From: Bacteroidota bacterium
Lineage (GTDB): Bacteria > Bacteroidota > Bacteroidia > Cytophagales > Cyclobacteriaceae
Length of the DNA stretch: 64,000 bases
Direction of reading: 5' to 3'
Assembly: GCA_018267285.1 (NCBI GenBank)
Contig: JAFDYU010000008.1
Span: forward strand, 62,001-126,000
The notes beneath the pieces are model-generated. The model made no database searches. It saw nothing but the letters and a program-made list of their open reading frames with translations, and was not told the origin of the DNA. Below are positions 44,267 through 53,318 of this stretch, one piece after another; within the stretch, counting starts at the first letter, position 1, and each line of letters starts with the position of its first letter. Both the position numbers and the translations under genes were made by a program.

Positions 44267-45409
44267 TTAAAATGATTCTTTCACCGTTGCTTTCTCCAAA
44301 ATTTGCCGATAATAGTTTTCATACAATGGCAAGATATTGCTGATGTCAAATTCTTGAGCACGCCTAAGTGCATTGGCTTTGAACTGAGGTAAATTCTTTT
44401 TGTCGAGAACGAATAATGCGTTGCGCGTCATCTCATCAATATCGCCAATGTTGCTCATAAAACCGGTAACGCCTTGTACCTGAAGTTCGGGTATTCCTCC
44501 CGTGTTGGTGCTGATCACCGGTACTTCGCAAGCCATGGCTTCCAGCGCTGCTAACCCAAAACTTTCTTTTTCCGATGGCATTAGAAATAAGTCGGCCACC
44601 GAAAGCACCTCTTCCACGGCTTCGAGTTTTCCCAGAAAACGAACAGCATCGTTGATACCCAACTCACGGCATTGGTCTTCGATGGAGTTGCGGTCAGGGC
44701 CATCGCCAATCATCAGCAGCTTAGAAGGGATTTCTTTATGGATATTGTAGAACACGCTCACCACATCGCCAACACGCTTCACCTTACGAAAATTGGAAGT
44801 ATGAACGATCAGGGCTTCTCCGCCCGGGCAAATCGCTTTCTTAAAATGATCTTTCTTCTGCTTTTTAAATTTCTCTAAATCAATAAAGTTGGGGATGACC
44901 TCAATATGATTTTGAATATCGAAAAATTCATAGGTTTCTTTTTTCAAATCGCGCGATACTGAAGTAACGCCATCCGATTGATTGATGCTGAAGGTTACCA
45001 CCGGTTCGTACGAGGCATCGCGCCCAACCAACGTGATGTCGGTGCCGTGCAGAGTGGTGATCACAGGAATGGAAATGCCTTCACTTTTTAATATTTGCTT
45101 TGCCATATAAGCTGCAGAGGCGTGAGGTATGGCATAATGCACGTGCAGCAAATCTAATTTTTCGTTTTTAACTACGCTCACCATTTTACTTGCGAGGGCA
45201 AGCTCGTAGGGAGGGTATTCAAAGAGCGGATACGAGCGAAACTCTACTTCATGGTAAAATAAATTCTCATTCAAAAAATCAAGCCGGCTCGGTTGGTTGT
45301 AGGTGATAAAGTGTACCAAGTGACCTTCTTTGGCCAACGCTTTGCCCAGCTCAGTGGCCACCACACCACTTCCACCAAAAGTAGGGTAACAAACAATCCC
45401 AATTTTCAT
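44267..45409 (-). CDS. bshA: N-acetyl-alpha-D-glucosaminyl L-malate synthase
   Basis: A 380-residue GT4-family glycosyltransferase that makes the first intermediate of bacillithiol by joining GlcNAc to L-malate. It begins MKIGIVCYPTFGGSGVVATE, the BshA signature, and carries the retaining-GT motif with E-x7-E in EKESFGLAALEAMACE near residues 275-290. The start is the ATG at 45409; an in-frame GTG at 45418 would add three residues. Bacillithiol synthesis in Bacteroidota is known. The bshB and bshC genes are not in the window. Confidence 0.93.
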   Translation of the reverse strand: MKIGIVCYPTFGGSGVVATELGKALAKEGHLVHFITYNQPSRLDFLNENLFYHEVEFRSYPLFEYPPYELALASKMVSVVKNEKLDLLHVHYAIPHASAAYMAKQILKSEGISIPVITTLHGTDITLVGRDASYEPVVTFSINQSDGVTSVSRDLKKETYEFFDIQNHIEVIPNFIDLEKFKKQKKDHFKKAICPGGEALIVHTSNFRKVKRVGDVVSVFYNIHKEIPSKLLMIGDGPDRNSIEDQCRELGINDAVRFLGKLEAVEEVLSVADLFLMPSEKESFGLAALEAMACEVPVISTNTGGIPELQVQGVTGFMSNIGDIDEMTRNALFVLDKKNLPQFKANALRRAQEFDISNILPLYENYYRQILEKATVKESF

Positions 45410-45582
45410 TCTTTCCACGTAGTTGAGGTTATAGTCTCAGGGTTTAACCGAATTTTTGCAGATTTGGTTTCAATAAAATAAATCCAAAATACATTTAAAT
45501 GACGCAGCAATTACGTTCTTATTGTAGAATGATGATTAAACCTTTTGTTAAAAGTTAGGTCTATCTACGCAAAAAAATTATC

Positions 45583-45978
45583 ATGAAAAGAATAAGCTTG
45601 ATGTCCTTTATTTTAGGCTTGGCCGTAATTAGCTATGCTCAGCAGGGTAGCGATAATAAGAGCGCAAAAACAGTACGAACGCCCGAAGACCGAGCCACGA
45701 TATTTACCAAATGGATTGACAAAACCGTTACACTTACCCCTGACCAACAAACAAAAGTACAAGCGGTGAATTTAAAGTACGCTAACATGAAACAAGCGGT
45801 GCGCGATTCGGCACAGGCCAACCGCAAAGCCATGCGCCAGGAAGTAATGGCCGACAACAAAGAACAAGATGCAGAGTTGAAGTCAATTCTCACCTCCGAT
45901 CAGTACATTGCCTATACGGCTGCTCGTAAGCAAAAAATGGAAGACATGCGTTCCAAGCGGAAGAGGAATAAACATTGA
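45583..45978 (+). CDS. Small secreted helical protein (Spy/DUF4890-like)
   Basis: A 131-residue protein with a signal peptide (1-19, ending SYAQ) and a charged helical body containing LTPDQQTKVQAVNLKYANMKQ and SILTSDQYIAYTAAR. This resembles Bacteroidota DUF4890 proteins and the periplasmic chaperone Spy (LTxxQ repeats), but the similarity is weak. It is transcribed alone and ends at the bidirectional hairpin at 45984-46016. Confidence 0.7.
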   Translation: MKRISLMSFILGLAVISYAQQGSDNKSAKTVRTPEDRATIFTKWIDKTVTLTPDQQTKVQAVNLKYANMKQAVRDSAQANRKAMRQEVMADNKEQDAELKSILTSDQYIAYTAARKQKMEDMRSKRKRNKH

Positions 45979-45983
45979 CGATT

Positions 45984-46016
45984 AAAAGCCTCCGATTATC
46001 GAAGGCTTTTCTTTTT
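45984..46016. terminator. Bidirectional terminator between convergent genes
   Basis: AAAAGCCT (45984-45991) pairs with AGGCTTTT (46003-46010), with an inner CGAT/ATCG stem. A T-rich tract follows on both strands. It overlaps the last 21 bases of the GH3/beta-lactamase gene. Confidence 0.8.
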
Positions 46017-48410
46017 ACAATATTCAAAAATCGATTGGTAAACAACATCCTGAATTCGCGGGCGAATATTTTCTTTTAATAACTTGTTGTTGTACATATT
46101 GGGGTTCACCCTATTGGATAGAAAAACATACACCAGGTTAAATTCAGGATCTACCCAAATGCACGTGCCGGTAAACCCGGTGTGGCCAAATGTTTTGGGC
46201 GATGAGTAAATTGATGTAGGGCCATTGTCTAGGTTAACCAATGGCTTATCCCAGCCGAGCCCACGCCTGCTGGTTTCGTATTGTTTGGCCGTAAAAAAAT
46301 GGATTGTTTCCGGCTTAAAAAATTGAATGCCGCCATAGCTTCCTTTGTTCAGCCACATTTGCCCGAGCTTGGCCAGATCATTGGCATCGCTAAAAAGCCC
46401 CGCATGGCCGGCAATACCTCCGTGCATAGCTGCACCTTGGTCGTGCACATAACCGATGAGCAGGCTTTTTCTGAACAACGTATCTTTTTCGGTGGGTGCT
46501 ACCCGGTTGGCGGGGAACCTCCGAAGCGGTAAATAACCTGTGGTATAAGCACCGAGTGGTCCGTATATATTTTTTTGTAAAAATACTTCGAGCGGTATTC
46601 CTATTATTTTTTCGGCCAGGTGTTGCGATATGTAAAAACCCATGTCGCTGTAGCGGTAATCGTAAACCGTGCGGGCGGGTTTTTCTCTAATTTTTGAGTT
46701 GACGATCCAGTGCCACAGTGAATCCTTCATCGTTTTTGAGGCAAACAAGTTTTCAGAAACCGGAAAAGGAAATTCTTCGCTCTCGGTTGCGCTGTAATAT
46801 TTTTTCCAAACGGAAGAATCTTTCACCGTCTCAATCCAAAACGGCAGGTAAGGCCATAGACCCGCCTGGTGTGTAAGTATGTCTTTAATGATAAAATCTT
46901 CTTTGTTGGTTCCTTTTAATTCGGGCAGGTAAACCGAAGCCTTTTTATTGACATCAATCAAACCGTTTTCGACCATGTACATCACTGCTTGCAAAGTAGC
47001 CGAAACCTTAGTGACCGAAGCGAGGTCGTAAATAGTTTCATCGGTTACGGGTATTTTATTTTGGTAAGTCAGGCTTCCAAATGATTTTTCATAGACTACC
47101 TTTCCGTCCTTTGCCACCAACACATGACAACCCGGGGTAGCCCCGGTGCGGATGGCCTCGTTTGCAATGGTATCAATTTTATCGAGTGTACGGCTGTCCA
47201 TTTCGGCAGCTTCAGGTAGTTGGTAAGAAAAACGCTTAGGGGTATTTTTTAAAACAAGTGTATCCGTGAGTGAATCAGAAATTGAGTGTGGATTTTCGGT
47301 TTTGATTAACCCGCCAAAAATAACCTGTGCGGCAACCTGAGGGATTCCTTCTTTGCCGGAGTAAGCATGGAGCAGCGAGGGGAACTGCAGGAATGATTTT
47401 AATTGCTCACTTCCAGAAAAAAGGCAAATGATTACGTTGTGGTGTTGCTTCCATGTTTTGAGCTGCTCAATGACCAAGGAGTCTGCATGACCGAATATTC
47501 CAACTACAAGTACATCGGCTTTTTCGATTTTTGAATTTAGTATAGAAAAATATTTAGAATCGGTAAGTGAATGATGTTCGAACCGGGCATACTTTGAAAG
47601 ATATTTTGTAAACTCATTTTCAGCGGGCTTGCCTATGCATACCGAAGCAAAAGTTACTTCGTTAAGTTTTTGTATGGGGAGAAAACTTGAATCATTACGT
47701 ACTACGGTAACCAATGCCTCCGCCAGGTGTTGCTTTAATAAACGGGCTTCCGGCAAATTTAATTTTCGAATCAAATTGTCGGTATTAATAAATTTATTTT
47801 GGAACAACCCCCGGCTGTATTTTAACCGAAGAATTTTCTTTACGGACGAATCAATGGTAGCAGCCAACGCCCTGTTTTTCCTCAACGATTTTTTTATTGC
47901 TTTTATTTGTTTGTCGATCGTGTTTACGTCAATAGGGTAGGTAAGCCACTCAAGACTATCGGCAAGTTGAATTTGAAGTTGATTGGCCTGCCGAATAATT
48001 TGCTTGTGGATATTTTTTTTAAGGCTGTCGTCTTTAATAGCATTGAAAGCTTCACGGTCGTAAAACTGTACGATGCTATCGAAATGCTGTATTGTATTCA
48101 CGTTCGATTGAATAAGCAGAGGAATCTTTGCGCTTCCCTGCAGTTCGTTGCAGAGATGAGCAAAATTTTCCGGGCTGCACGTTCCACTCAAACGGAATCC
48201 GCTAATTTTATTGGCCTTGATTTTTTCGATAAGCGCTCGAATGGTTTGCGCATCGTTTGCTGGAAAGCGGGGAAAAATAAGTTGCCCAATCCGCTCTTCA
48301 ATGTTTAATTTTGAAAAGAGACTGTCTACCCACCTTTGTTTAATGGAATCCTGGGCATAAGAAAAAATAGAAAGGATTAGGAATGAACCGACACAAAAAA
48401 TACGAAGCAT
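45996..48410 (-). CDS. GH3-like/serine beta-lactamase fusion with a shortened GH3 barrel
   Basis: An 804-residue exported protein from the ATG at 48410 (MLRIFCVGSFLILSIFSYAQ). It has a GH3 N-domain remnant (about 22-200), an alpha/beta GH3 C-domain (about 210-390), and a class C-like serine hydrolase domain (about 395-804) with SVTK, YSD in RYSDMGFY, and HTGFTG. Known relatives of this fusion are about 970-1000 residues. Here the barrel is about 190 residues instead of about 330, and I cannot find its KHFPGHG and SDA catalytic motifs. GH3 activity is therefore unlikely. The hydrolase part looks complete and may cleave a wall peptide or ester. The upstream ATG at 48458 lies in the promoter. 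Confidence 0.87.
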   Translation of the reverse strand: MLRIFCVGSFLILSIFSYAQDSIKQRWVDSLFSKLNIEERIGQLIFPRFPANDAQTIRALIEKIKANKISGFRLSGTCSPENFAHLCNELQGSAKIPLLIQSNVNTIQHFDSIVQFYDREAFNAIKDDSLKKNIHKQIIRQANQLQIQLADSLEWLTYPIDVNTIDKQIKAIKKSLRKNRALAATIDSSVKKILRLKYSRGLFQNKFINTDNLIRKLNLPEARLLKQHLAEALVTVVRNDSSFLPIQKLNEVTFASVCIGKPAENEFTKYLSKYARFEHHSLTDSKYFSILNSKIEKADVLVVGIFGHADSLVIEQLKTWKQHHNVIICLFSGSEQLKSFLQFPSLLHAYSGKEGIPQVAAQVIFGGLIKTENPHSISDSLTDTLVLKNTPKRFSYQLPEAAEMDSRTLDKIDTIANEAIRTGATPGCHVLVAKDGKVVYEKSFGSLTYQNKIPVTDETIYDLASVTKVSATLQAVMYMVENGLIDVNKKASVYLPELKGTNKEDFIIKDILTHQAGLWPYLPFWIETVKDSSVWKKYYSATESEEFPFPVSENLFASKTMKDSLWHWIVNSKIREKPARTVYDYRYSDMGFYISQHLAEKIIGIPLEVFLQKNIYGPLGAYTTGYLPLRRFPANRVAPTEKDTLFRKSLLIGYVHDQGAAMHGGIAGHAGLFSDANDLAKLGQMWLNKGSYGGIQFFKPETIHFFTAKQYETSRRGLGWDKPLVNLDNGPTSIYSSPKTFGHTGFTGTCIWVDPEFNLVYVFLSNRVNPNMYNNKLLKENIRPRIQDVVYQSIFEYCKKKSLR

Positions 48411-48456
48411 AACAAAATGAAAAATAAAATTAACTTTAGCAATATTTTTAATAACC

Positions 48457-48464
48457 AAAGATAA
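48457..48464 (-). promoter_or_regulatory. Candidate -7 element for the GH3/beta-lactamase gene
   Basis: TATCTTTG on the minus strand matches TAnnTTTG exactly. It supports the start codon at 48410 over the one at 48458, and overlaps the promoter region of the divergent serine hydrolase gene. Confidence 0.45.
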
Positions 48465-48484
48465 ACTATACTTGGCATAGCCCG

Positions 48485-49732
48485 ATGAAAAATTTTTTGA
48501 CCGTATTAATTATGGGAAGCTTGGTTGCTGCTTGTTCCGGCCGCCTGAAGGAGAACCAATTTCTGGTGGAAAACCTGATGAAGAAGCATCCTCGAAAATT
48601 TAAACGGGCTATCAAAGGCAAGGACACACTGGGCATTAAGATCCTGTACACTCAAATCAACCGCGATTCTGTCAATGCACCACACTTTCGTTCGTTTTAT
48701 TTTAATGTTGATTCAACAACGTATTTCTACCCGGCCAGCACCGTTAAGTTACCTATTGCCTTGCTGGCACTTGAAAAAATAAATAGACTGAATGTTGCGG
48801 GGCTGGATAAGCACACCCCGATGTTTAACGATAGCGTTTATTCCGGACAACTGTTTGCACGAGAAGACTCAACTTCTGAAAACGGCCTTCCCTCGGTGGC
48901 ACACTATATTAAAAAGATTTTGTTGGTGAGTGATAATGACGCTGCAAACCGGCTCTATGAATTTCTTGGGCAAAAGGAGACCAACGAATCTTTGAAGAAT
49001 AAAGGCTATAACATCCGCATCCTTCACCGTTTGGACAGACCGCTTACACCCGACCAAAACAGACATACCGAGGCGGTGCGGTTTGTACAGCACGACTCGT
49101 TGGTTTACGGTCAACCGATGTTGGTAAACCCGGACTCCATCCGGCCACCGCGAAAAGTGTTGAAAGGATATGCCTATGTAACCAACGATAATAAATTTGT
49201 AAGAAAACCATTCGATTTCACCTACAAAAACTCAAATCCATTGCAAGATCAGCAGGAGGTTTTGAAAGCCGTCTTTTTTCCGCAATCCACCAACCCTAAA
49301 AAGATATTTAACTTAACGGAAGAAGATCGCCAGCTTGTAATGCGTTATATGTCGCAGTGGCCGCGGGAAACAAAATACCCGGCTTACTTTAAAAATAGCA
49401 TTTATACGGATGCCTATGTAAAGTACCTTATGTTTGCCGAGCGAAAGAAGCCCATTCCGCCTCACATCCGGATTTTTAATAAAATTGGCTGTGCATATGG
49501 TTTCTTAATAGACAACGCGTACATCGTGGATTTTAAAAATAAGGTGGAGTTTATGCTCTCGGCCGTGATCAATACCAACACAGATGGTATTTACAATGAC
49601 GGAAAATACGAAGAACACAAGATCGGCTTCCCGTTTTTACGCAACCTGGGTAAGGTGGTTTACAGATACGAACTGAAACGAAAAAGAAAAATCGTACCGG
49701 ACTTATCATCGGTTAAAATCAAATACGAGTAA
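48485..49732 (+). CDS. Class A beta-lactamase-like serine hydrolase lipoprotein
   Basis: A 415-residue lipoprotein with Cys17 in LVAACSG. It has the penicillin-recognising fold: the nucleophile motif STVK at residues 85-88 and SDN at 149-151, which are active-site motifs of class A enzymes. The C-terminal KTG-type motif is not obvious. In Bacteroidota such proteins are often wall-peptide hydrolases rather than resistance enzymes. It is divergent from the GH3/beta-lactamase fusion and begins a forward run that includes the DUF1611 and epimerase genes. Confidence 0.87.
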   Translation: MKNFLTVLIMGSLVAACSGRLKENQFLVENLMKKHPRKFKRAIKGKDTLGIKILYTQINRDSVNAPHFRSFYFNVDSTTYFYPASTVKLPIALLALEKINRLNVAGLDKHTPMFNDSVYSGQLFAREDSTSENGLPSVAHYIKKILLVSDNDAANRLYEFLGQKETNESLKNKGYNIRILHRLDRPLTPDQNRHTEAVRFVQHDSLVYGQPMLVNPDSIRPPRKVLKGYAYVTNDNKFVRKPFDFTYKNSNPLQDQQEVLKAVFFPQSTNPKKIFNLTEEDRQLVMRYMSQWPRETKYPAYFKNSIYTDAYVKYLMFAERKKPIPPHIRIFNKIGCAYGFLIDNAYIVDFKNKVEFMLSAVINTNTDGIYNDGKYEEHKIGFPFLRNLGKVVYRYELKRKRKIVPDLSSVKIKYE

Positions 49733-49786
49733 GCCCTTGCACATCTGCCAAGTTTCCGCGAATTTTCAAGCGCATAATATTTATTT

Positions 49787-50866
49787 ATGACAAAAGGTAA
49801 TGCAATAGTGATTACATCAAGTTTCCTTGATACCGACAACGCCAAGACCGCACACGGACTTATTCGTGGCACGGAACGTTTCAATATTCTGGCAATTATC
49901 GACAAAAAACATCCTGGCAAAGATGCGGGCGAAGTACTGGATGGGAGAAACAGAAATATCCCGATCTATTCAACCTTAAAAGATTTTCAAAAACATTCAA
50001 AAAAGAAAGCAAAATATTGCATCATCGGAGTGGCCACGAAGGGCGGAGTGCTGCCGCACGAGCTGCGCACCATGTTGCGCGAAGCAATAACCATGGGCTT
50101 CAACATCGTTAACGGGCTGCACGATTATGTGTCGGACCATCCGGATCTTGTAGCACTTGCCAAGAAGAAGAAAGTAAAAATCATAGACGTTCGCAAGCCA
50201 AAAAAATTCAACGACTTGCATTTTTGGTCGGGCGAAATTCGGAAAGTAAAATGCCCCAAGGTTGCTGTGCTGGGCACCGACTGCGCACTGGGCAAACGCA
50301 CCACCTCTCGTTTTTTGGTTCAAGCGATGAAAGAAGCCGGCTATAAAGCCGAGATGATTTATACAGGCCAAACCGGCTGGATGCAGGGCGCCAAGTATGG
50401 ATTTATTTTTGACAGCACACTTAATGATTTTATTTCGGGAGAAATGGAACAAGCCATCGTGCAGTGCTGGGAAAAAGAAAAACCGGATATCCTTTTTATC
50501 GAAGGCCAATCAAGCCTAAGAAACCCCAGCGGGCCGGCAGGTGCGGAATGGATCGTAAGCGCAGAGGCTGATGCAGTGGTGTTGCAGCACAACCCCGCCC
50601 GGAAAAAATTTAAAGGGCTTGAAGATTACCCCGTCAACATTCCGGAGGTGAAAGACGAAATTGAATTGATTAAAAGATACGGAGCAGACACAGTTGCGCT
50701 CACCGTAAATACTATGAAAATGAAAGCAGAAGATGCACGCTTATGGGCTAATCAAAAAGAAAAAGAACTGAGTATCCCGGTGATTCTTCCACTGGAAGAT
50801 GGTGTGGAAGCCTTGATTCCGATTTTTGCTAAGAAGATAGAAGCATCAAAAAGAAATATCAAATGA
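49787..50866 (+). CDS. DUF1611 protein, DgcN-like D-glutamate N-acetyltransferase
   Basis: A 359-residue soluble protein with a Rossmann-like N-terminal domain and a C-terminal P-loop domain with GTDCALGKRTT (about 163-173). The family includes DgcN, which acetylates D-glutamate, acting with the enolase-type racemase DgcA. The next gene is an enolase-superfamily epimerase that overlaps its stop by four bases, matching that pair. The acetyl-donor site cannot be seen. Other DUF1611 members may act on different substrates. Confidence 0.75.
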   Translation: MTKGNAIVITSSFLDTDNAKTAHGLIRGTERFNILAIIDKKHPGKDAGEVLDGRNRNIPIYSTLKDFQKHSKKKAKYCIIGVATKGGVLPHELRTMLREAITMGFNIVNGLHDYVSDHPDLVALAKKKKVKIIDVRKPKKFNDLHFWSGEIRKVKCPKVAVLGTDCALGKRTTSRFLVQAMKEAGYKAEMIYTGQTGWMQGAKYGFIFDSTLNDFISGEMEQAIVQCWEKEKPDILFIEGQSSLRNPSGPAGAEWIVSAEADAVVLQHNPARKKFKGLEDYPVNIPEVKDEIELIKRYGADTVALTVNTMKMKAEDARLWANQKEKELSIPVILPLEDGVEALIPIFAKKIEASKRNIK

Positions 50867-51930
50867 AAATCAAATCAATCAAATCCTGGACGGCCGATCT
50901 TGGCAATACCAAACCTTACACCATTGCTTTTAAAACCGTTGATGAAGTGAACAACGTGTTTGTTGAAATTAGTTTAGACAATGGGGTGGAGGGCATTGGC
51001 GCAGGAAACCCCAGCGAATATGTAACGGGTGAAAGCTTTGCCTCGTGCGCGGAAGCACTCCAAGAAAAAAATATTTTGTTCTTGATTGGCCGCGATATCC
51101 GTGAACTGCACCAGCTTACGTTTGAGGTTTGGCAGAAATTTCCAAAAAACCCGGCCGCACGTGCCGCACTCGATATTGCTCTGTACGATGCCTTCACCAA
51201 GTATTTAAACGTTCCGCTTGTAAAATATTTGGGGCAAAAAATCCAGTCGCTGCCAACGTCCAACACCATCGGTATAAAAAGCGTGGAAGAGACTTTAAAA
51301 GAGGCGCAAGAATATGGCGAACGTGGTTTTAAAGTATTGAAAGTAAAGCTGGGAAAAGATCTGAGTGAGGATATCGAACGGCTGGTGAAGCTGCGTGAGA
51401 AATTTGGAAAGAAGTTCGTTATCCGTATCGATGCCAACCAGGGCTACACATTCGATCAAACCATTCAATTTTATCAAAAGACAAAACACCTCGATGTGGA
51501 ATTGATCGAACAGCCACTTCCCGCAAAGGCGGTAAACGAAACAAAAAAACTCCCCGAAGAAATCAAAAAAATAATTGCTGCCGATGAATCGTTGTTATCG
51601 CCAACAGATGCTTTGGAGTTGGTGCAACCGCCCGTAGCAACTGGAATTTTTAATATCAAACTGATGAAATGCGGTGGCATAAGTCAGGCATTGAAAATTG
51701 CTGACATTGCAGCCCATAAAAACGTAGAACTTTTCTGGGGCTGCAACGATGAAAGTATTGTGAGCATAACTGCAGCACTGCACGTTGCGTTTTCCTGCGC
51801 CAATACCAAGTACATTGATCTTGATGGCAGCCTTGACTTGGCGCGAGATGTAGTGAAAGGCGGGTTTATTTTAAAAGACGGGATGATGCACTGCGCGGAC
51901 AAACCCGGGCTAGGGGTAGAAAAAATTTAA
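50863..51930 (+). CDS. Enolase-superfamily dipeptide epimerase (L-Ala-D/L-Glu type)
   Basis: A 355-residue enzyme. The first catalytic Lys pair is in LKVKLGKD (about 160-162), the metal ligands are Asp in RIDANQGY, Glu in LIEQPLPA and Asp in AADESL, and the second Lys is in NIKLMKCGG. The C-terminal IDLDGSLDL contains the DxD that in L-Ala-D/L-Glu epimerase binds the N-terminal amine of the dipeptide. It should recycle murein peptides by converting L-Ala-D-Glu. An N-acetylglutamate racemase role (DgcA) is the alternative. Confidence 0.83.
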   Translation: MKIKSIKSWTADLGNTKPYTIAFKTVDEVNNVFVEISLDNGVEGIGAGNPSEYVTGESFASCAEALQEKNILFLIGRDIRELHQLTFEVWQKFPKNPAARAALDIALYDAFTKYLNVPLVKYLGQKIQSLPTSNTIGIKSVEETLKEAQEYGERGFKVLKVKLGKDLSEDIERLVKLREKFGKKFVIRIDANQGYTFDQTIQFYQKTKHLDVELIEQPLPAKAVNETKKLPEEIKKIIAADESLLSPTDALELVQPPVATGIFNIKLMKCGGISQALKIADIAAHKNVELFWGCNDESIVSITAALHVAFSCANTKYIDLDGSLDLARDVVKGGFILKDGMMHCADKPGLGVEKI

Positions 51931-51938
51931 TTGACTGC

Positions 51939-52721
51939 ATGTGTCTTATCTTCCTTTCGCTCCATCATCATCCGAGATACAAACTTATTGTTGCCGCCAA
52001 CCGCGATGAATTCTATACGCGCAAAACCGAAGCTGCAAAATTTTGGGAAGACCACCCGCACATACTGGGAGGAAGAGACCTTGAGGCCCGCAAACCCGAT
52101 GGAACGTGCGGCACCTGGATGGCCATGAATACAAACGGACGCATGGCTATGATCACCAACTACCGCGATTTAAAAAACCTACAAACGAATGCACCATCGC
52201 GAGGACACTTAGTCACCGATTTTTTAGTAACGGATAGACACCCTGAAGTGTATTTGAAATCTATCGAGCCTAAAGCAAAGGAGTACAACGGATTTAATCT
52301 CATCGTTGGCACGGCCGATGAACTCTATTATTTATCGAACTACAGAGAAGGAGTTTCAAAAATCGAAAATGGGCTTCACGGGCTGAGCAATGCACTGCTC
52401 GATACACCGTGGCCAAAAGTTGAAGCAGGGAAAAAGAAAATGGACACACTTTTTAGCGAAACTAAAATTGATTCTGAAAAAATTCTGGACTCACTTTATG
52501 ATGAACATAAAACTGCCGATGATCAACTTCCTGATACCGGTGTAGGTTTGGAGCGCGAACGTATGCTGTCGTCCATGTTTATCAAATCGCCCAACTACGG
52601 CTCGCGGTGCTCTACGTTTGTGGCAGTTGATCAAAATAACGATGTTGAGTTTGTAGAGCGTGTATATAATCTGAAAACGTTTGACTTTACCGAACAGAGT
52701 TTTAAATTTAATGTAGCATAA
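51939..52721 (+). CDS. NRDE/TANGO2-family protein
   Basis: A 260-residue protein with Cys2 after the initiator Met and the family signature NRDEF at residues 21-25, followed by LGGRDLEARKPDGTCGTWM. The fold is that of Ntn-hydrolases, in which an N-terminal Cys is the nucleophile. TANGO2 relatives affect membrane traffic and heme handling in eukaryotes; bacterial function is unclear. It starts eight bases after the epimerase stop and is probably in the same operon. Confidence 0.87.
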   Translation: MCLIFLSLHHHPRYKLIVAANRDEFYTRKTEAAKFWEDHPHILGGRDLEARKPDGTCGTWMAMNTNGRMAMITNYRDLKNLQTNAPSRGHLVTDFLVTDRHPEVYLKSIEPKAKEYNGFNLIVGTADELYYLSNYREGVSKIENGLHGLSNALLDTPWPKVEAGKKKMDTLFSETKIDSEKILDSLYDEHKTADDQLPDTGVGLERERMLSSMFIKSPNYGSRCSTFVAVDQNNDVEFVERVYNLKTFDFTEQSFKFNVA

Positions 52722-52762
52722 TTTGATTTACGGATGGTTCTGTATTAGCAAAACATTTTATC

Positions 52763-53314
52763 ATGGAGGCCAAGCCCGTTCATTATTCGCAAACTACAAT
52801 CACCGAGCTGATGATCCCTTCTTATGCCAACTTTGGCGGGAAAATTCACGGAGGCATTTTACTCTCGCTCATGGATAAGGTGGCCTACGTGTGTGCAAGC
52901 AAACATGCCGGCACGTATTGTGTTACGGTGTCGGTTGATAAAGTTGAATTTCTTCAACCCGTAGAGGTAGGTGAGCTGGTTTCTTTGAAAGCATCGGTGA
53001 ATTACGTGGGCAGAACTTCGTTGGTGGTGGGTATTCGTGTGGAATCGCAAAACGTAAAAACCGGAATAACCAATCACACCAACTCTTGCTACTTTACTAT
53101 GGTGGCACAAGGCGATGACCACAAACCCATGCAAGTGCCCGAACTTATGTTAGAGACCGAAGAAGAGGTTAAACGTTTCGTTGAAGCCATGCACATGAAA
53201 CAGATCAAGAAAAAGATGAAAGAAGAAATGGACGATGTTCGGTCTGCCGTGGGAGTGAGCCAGGCACATCAGTTATTAAAAGAGGAGCGGTGTGTTATTA
53301 AAATGAAAGTATAG
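52763..53314 (+). CDS. Acyl-CoA thioesterase (hotdog fold)
   Basis: A 183-residue protein with one hotdog domain. IPSYANFGGKIHGGILLSLMDKVAYV and VSVDKVEFLQPVEVGELVS match YciA/ACOT-type thioesterases, which release fatty acid from acyl-CoA in the cytoplasm. The C-terminal 40 residues are charged and not part of the fold. The PlsC-like gene follows after four bases, which links both to acyl-chain handling. Confidence 0.9.
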   Translation: MEAKPVHYSQTTITELMIPSYANFGGKIHGGILLSLMDKVAYVCASKHAGTYCVTVSVDKVEFLQPVEVGELVSLKASVNYVGRTSLVVGIRVESQNVKTGITNHTNSCYFTMVAQGDDHKPMQVPELMLETEEEVKRFVEAMHMKQIKKKMKEEMDDVRSAVGVSQAHQLLKEERCVIKMKV

Positions 53315-53318
53315 TTTC

